From contig JAUCBJ010000377.1 in NCBI GenBank assembly GCA_032718475.1, forward strand, positions 1 through 50,544: 50,544 bases of DNA. The letters run 5' to 3'. Shown in pieces: positions 46,247-50,544 of the stretch. The number at the start of each line of letters is the position of its first letter. Position 1 is the first letter of the stretch. The notes beneath the pieces were generated by a model that was not told where the DNA came from, made no database searches, and worked only from the letters and a program-made list of their open reading frames with translations. The position numbers and the translations under genes are program-made. Source of the DNA: Nemertoderma westbladi. Its lineage: Eukaryota > Xenacoelomorpha > Nemertodermatida > Nemertodermatidae.

Positions 46247-46633
46247 GTTAATAAACCATATAAGTTGCACAAATATAACAGTAGCCATGGGGCGAGCCAT
46301 ATTAATAAAGTCCTCCACAGCGGTCCGTAATTTCGTTTCGTTTGGGGTTGGTATTACGTATCTAGATTGTTGGTTTGACTATGTTAAGTGGGGGTTTATA
46401 ATGGGATGGTTAATGATATTAGCTTCCGCTGCTAGTAGTTCCATTACTGATGCGTAATTTAAGAAAGCGCCGGAGGCCACATTCATAAATGTGTTTTGCA
46501 AGGAGAATATCATCGTGTAATTTGACATCGTTAGACTTAAGGAGTAATTTCGGATTGTATGTCTATGTCCGTTTACGCGTTCATTTAGTATAACTATATG
46601 ACACGTTTCCTTTTGTACGTTTATCTTAACTTT
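46247..46633 (-). pseudogene. Unrecognised minus-strand reading frame with one internal stop
   Basis: Open from 46633 down to 46382 (84 codons), one TAG at 46379-46381, then open again to 46247 (44 codons). The inferred protein looks like real coding sequence: it has mixed composition, for example NTFMNVASGAFLNYASVMEL and TPNETKLRTAVEDFINMARP, unlike the biased frames of AT-rich spacers nearby. I do not know the family. It may be a decayed gene, a viral relic or an exon. An ATG exists at about 46528 but the true start is unclear. Confidence 0.35.
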
Positions 46634-46883
46634 TTAATTTTACTCACATTTAATATTTACTTTATATTTTGTGTTAAAATAGCATCCATTGGTTACAGGT
46701 ACATACTTACAACCTACGTAATGGGTCAACACTTACATAAAACGATCACAGCTCGACCAATCACCATCACTCTCATCCGATTAAAACCTCTATTAGATGG
46801 AGGGAAATTTAAATAATAGTTAATAATAATTTAAATAGTTATTATTCTGTTAGACTCAGTGGCAAGGGGTTCCTACTCAGTGT

Positions 46884-47718
46884 GGACAGGATGAAGGCGA
46901 ACTCGGTCCGGATGAAGGCAAACTCGGCCAGGATGAAGGCGAACTCGGCCAAGATGAAGGCAAACTCGGCCAGGATGAAGGCGAACTCGGCCAAGATGAA
47001 GGCGAACTCGGCCTTGATGAAGGCGACCTCGGCCTAGATGAAGGCGAACTCGGTTCGGATGAAGGCGAACGCGGACTGGATGAAGGCGAACTCGGCCCGG
47101 ATGAAGGCGAACTCGGCCCGTCTGAATGCGATCTTGGCCCGTATGGAGGCGAACTCTGCCTAGATGAAGGCAAACTCGGTCCGGATGAAGGCAAACTCTG
47201 CCAGGATGAAGGCGAACTCGGCTTGGATGAAGGCGAACTCGGCCCGGATGAGGGCGAACTCGGCCCGGATGAAGGCGAACTCGGCCCGGATGAAGGCGAA
47301 CTCGGCCCGGATGAAGGCGAACTCGGCCTAGATGGAGGCAAACTCGGTCCGGATGAAGGCAAACTCTGCCAGGATGAAGGCGAACTCGGTCCGGATGAAG
47401 GCAAACTCTGCCTGGATGAAGACAAACTCGGCCTTGATGAAGGCGAACTCGGTCCGGATGAAGGCAAACTCTGCCAGGATGAAGGCGAACTAAGCCTAGA
47501 TGAAGGCAAACTCGGTCCGGATGAAGGCAAACTCTGCCAGGATGAAGGCGAACTCGGTCCGGATGAAGGCACACTCTGCCTGGATGAAGGCGAACTCGAC
47601 CTTGATGAAGGCGAACTCGGTCCGGATGAAGGCAAACTCTGCCAGGATGAAGGCGAACTCGGTCCGGATGAAGGCGAACTCGGACTAGATGAAGGCGAAC
47701 TCGGTCCGGATGAAGGAA
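46884..47718. repeat. Minisatellite, 18-bp unit, about 46 copies
   Basis: Unit GATGAAGGCGAACTCGGY and variants (GCAAACTCTGCCAG types). The 18-base period is a multiple of three, so several frames on both strands stay open. The plus frame encodes a hexapeptide of ELGPDEG type from a stop near 46851 to 47729 but has no ATG, and the minus frames lack any flanking coding signal. Higher-order pattern: three-unit blocks alternating GGTCCG and TGCCAG variants recur. Treated as non-coding unless spliced as an exon. Confidence 0.9.
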
Positions 47719-47729
47719 ATGATAATTAA

Positions 47730-48900
47730 AATACAGTATTGTCGGTACTATTACTGTAGGTACTGTAATCTGAGATACTGTACAATCTATCAGGTACTGT
47801 ATAAATTTTTCCCTTGAGAGAGTTACTTAATTTTTTCATTTGATTGAGTATAAGTTTATAATTGCGAAGTGCTTAATGTTGTTAGGCTTATATTTTAAAT
47901 AATTTTAATTATCAAAAAAGTCATTGGGATAGCTTTAATTATTATTACATCATGGGTAAAAACTGAATAAGTAACGATATGTCAATGTTCAATGTCTTTG
48001 GCTTTCAATGTCTGTGCTTCCTGAGGTATGTGTGTACATATCTTCTGGAGGAATACTGTAAACATGGCTTCATCCATCCAGAAGGTAGGGGGGGGGGGGG
48101 GGGGGGGGGGGTATTGGTTGCTGACGGCAACCAAATTTCATACCTCTCCATGGGAAAATTGGGACGGTACAATTATCAGCTGATTTCTTTCATAAATTGA
48201 ACTGCAACCAGTAGACCAGTGCTATTCAGTTTAATTTATTGTTGTCGTTTGAAAAACGGGCCACTCTCTCCTATACCTTTTCATAAATTTATTGATAATA
48301 ATGATGATGATGATAATAACGAGATATTAATCACCGAGAGGGATTTGTGTCAAGTACAACCCCCTCCCACGTCTCAATCCACCATCCCTTAGTCGCTAGA
48401 ACACCGCTATTTACTTCTATATTTAGCGACTAAATTGGTGCTAAAGTCCCGCTACTCTCAGCTAGTTTTAGCTTCTCTACTGTAGATGCTAAATTGACGC
48501 TAAAACCCCGTGATGTATTAGGTCGATTTATTCATACGCTAAAGTTACGCTAGATCAACGATTTTTTCCCGATATGTAGTGGGTAGTGTCTTTGCTGGGT
48601 AGTAAAATTAATTTGTTAAAGATTTAAGCGATGTATTTCAAATTAAACCATTTTGTCACTATGGATTGATTCCATGTATTTTTTGTATTTAAACCGTTTT
48701 GTTTTACTTTTGATTTATTATTCTTAATAAAATTCGACCAAGGAAATAGCACGGTGTATAAGCTAGAGTTATGCACTGTAAGTTATAGCACTAATTATAC
48801 AGTCTATAGTCGATATAAAGTTAAAGTTATACTTCTCCATCAACAATGAGGTACTGTGTATGGGCTACTCAATTTCTTCATTTACATCTGTAGTCTTCGG
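47730..48900. other. Gene-free stretch
   Basis: Contains a G20-class run at 48090-48110, a (GAT)n-like run at 48299-48320, and two loosely repeated TGCTAAA-type segments at 48410-48530. No gene recognised. Confidence 0.4.
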
Positions 48901-49050
48901 TTAGTTTCTGTAGAATGGATGGAACTCTTTGGGGATTAATCCACGCTCACAGAGTTTCTCAAGGTCGCTATATTTAGCTTGGGTAACGGGGAGTGGGTTC
49001 TTGTACAGAGGTTCCAGTGTTATTACCCGTTTGCTCATCTCTTGTACGAT
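48901..49050 (-). pseudogene. C-terminal fragment of a transposon-type protein
   Basis: On the minus strand, ending at TAA 48901-48903, a frame of about 45 codons contains LEPLYKNPLPVTQAKYSDLE and LCERGLIPKEFHPFYRN at the very end. An ending of the form P-L-P-x-x-x-x-K-x-x-D-L ... I-P-x-x-x-H-x-F-Y is one I associate with transposon-derived proteins of invertebrates, though I cannot name the family. An in-frame stop lies just upstream (near 49055), so it is either a broken relic or a last exon. A second open frame at 49171-49356 (minus) has an acidic Ser-rich composition and might be an earlier part. Confidence 0.4.
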
Positions 49051-49356
49051 ACTTTAAGAATAGTTCCATTGGTTCTTTTTTGCGAACCATGAGTACCTTT
49101 ATTTACAACCAGTTTATGTCTTACTCTATGCAATCTATAAGTTTTTCATACAGTCCCAGTCCCGTCGCCCCTAGTTGCTCGACACGTCATTCCCTTCACA
49201 CATTCCCGCCGCCTCTGACTGCTCTTCATATAGGTCTTCCACCATCAGTTGTTCATCGCCATTTACAAATCCTTCAAAAATTAAATTTTCGCTGGAGTCA
49301 CTAAAACTTCCAGAAAAACTAAAGTTTTGATAGTTTGGCAATATTGCTAGTTGCAT

Positions 49357-50544
49357 TGCCGCTGCAGGCTTCTCAAATTGATGCCAGTGGGTCTGGCAGA
49401 CAATCTAAAACTCTTCCATGATGCCAAGCACCACGCCATTTCACTGAACATAGCGCCCCTTGTGTTACATTAAGGATGCCTAGCTACATAGCTGGCCACA
49501 TTTGGGGGTGCCATTGTTGGTCTCGCCTTCTCCAGTCAAACACTCGATTGGTATCTTTTTTATTACCGGACATTAATTACAGTAATATTTTGAACAGCCA
49601 AGTACACACGAAGTACAACAATACGTTTAACAGAAGTAAAACAATAGCTTACATTATGCTGTCTAAAATTGAATTTGCCTCCAAACTACACAATGCTGTA
49701 TGGGCGGGTAGAATGGTTTAACCCCATTTAAACCAATCTTTCACAAAGTTATTTTAAATCCTGAGCGGGTTAAATCGGCTGGCTAAACTAGGGATAAACC
49801 ATTCTGCCAAAAACAGATATTTGATATTTTCAGATAAACCATATGAACATTGCTCAATAACTCAATATCGCATATAGAATTAGACTTAAACCATTCTTTC
49901 ACTTTGTAGTTTATACCATAAGGCTTATATTTATCACATAAACTGATTTTCTAAAAAAGTCGACTTAAGCCATCCTGGCATGGGGCCCTCGATATTGTGT
50001 ATAATGTACCTTTATCTCACATCGGTCCCTCGTTTCAATATTTCACTCACTCGCTTCGCTCATTCGTGTAGATATATATACCACTGGGGGGGGGGGGGGG
50101 GGGGGCGAATCGGCCCCTTCCTAGTTTTTAGATGCTGTAACTATGCAACCACATTACGTACCGGCCCAATTTTTTGTGAGAATTAGCCAAATTTAATGCC
50201 GCATCTTTTGCAAAAAACGCCGTTGCAATTGGATTTCTACTTTTCGATGTGGGTTCCACCTCAAAATTTGGTCTGCAGCACCAAATTTTTTGAAATTTTC
50301 GAATTTTACAAAGTCATTCGTGATTTAGTAATTATTTATGTTTGGGCTATTTTTATTTATTTTTATTGGTTTGGATCACTCTAATGCTCTATACAAGTAT
50401 CTAAGTGTAGTGGTACGTCATTTTTGGAGCACCAAAATTAGGGCGTGTCACTTCAAATTTTGAAAAATACGAGATTCGGAAAATATACTAAAGTTTTGAT
50501 TTGCAAAGCAATTTTTATAGGTTTTCTGGAGCGCTGAATCGATT
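49357..50544. other. Gene-free stretch to the window end
   Basis: AT-rich, with a G22-class run at 50085-50106. Repeated AAACCATTCT-type words occur at 49710-49900. No gene recognised. Confidence 0.4.

Noticed and set aside
9688-46310. 14-base match ATGGCTCGCCCCAT between the repeat at 9688-9701 and 46287-46300
   Set aside because: A single short match with no extension; expected by chance in a window this size.
46873-47635. Long minus-strand frames rich in Pro/Ser or His/Arg/Leu
   Set aside because: Products of the 18-bp minisatellite read in other frames, without a separate coding signal.

Overview
This window looks like nuclear DNA from a metazoan, most likely an aquatic invertebrate. 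It is AT-rich and packed with transposable elements. Two ordinary animal genes are present, a proteasome alpha-type-7 subunit and a Mu-class glutathione S-transferase, and both are uninterrupted by introns. The mobile elements belong to animal-typical groups: Polinton/Maverick, BEL/Pao, Ty3-like LTR elements and non-LTR retrotransposons. The species cannot be fixed from the sequence alone. No rRNA, tRNA or CRISPR array was recognised.

Layout. 1-705: tandem repeat of about 315 bp, running off the left edge. 832-9616: a compact, single-strand gene block of Polinton/Maverick (adintovirus-like) type, holding a packaging ATPase, a retroviral-type integrase, two paralogous virion-type proteins, a basic core-like protein, the major capsid protein, an adenain-like protease and several proteins of unknown role. 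No protein-primed DNA polymerase B is present. 9617-11804: short repeats, no gene. 11805-19904 (minus): one uninterrupted 2,699-codon BEL/Pao polyprotein gene. 19905-24685: gene-free, locally repetitive DNA. 24686-34548: a Ty3-like LTR retrotransposon whose gag-pol frame is split by an inserted non-LTR retrotransposon (minus strand, coding frame intact) and by a small terminal-inverted-repeat element. 34549-39504: a gag relic, a large fold-back repeat, a small TTAA-flanked inverted-repeat element and a fragment of a second LINE family. 39505-40257: proteasome gene. 40545-43858: a 76-bp minisatellite followed by several decayed LINE copies, one interrupted by another inverted-repeat element. 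44305-44625: a palindrome-based array upstream of the GST gene (44877-45587). 46247-50544: an unexplained minus-strand reading frame, an 18-bp minisatellite and little else.

How the parts relate. The Polinton-like genes would together make, package and integrate a virus-like particle genome: capsid proteins, protease for maturation, ATPase for packaging and integrase for insertion. Without PolB in the window the element is either truncated at the left edge or dependent on another polymerase. Three of its genes are followed, right after the stop codon, by a partial copy of their own 3' end (one exact, two diverged), a recurrent pattern that seems worth attention. The retroelements record an order of insertion: the Ty3-like element came first, then the LINE and the small inverted-repeat element landed inside it.
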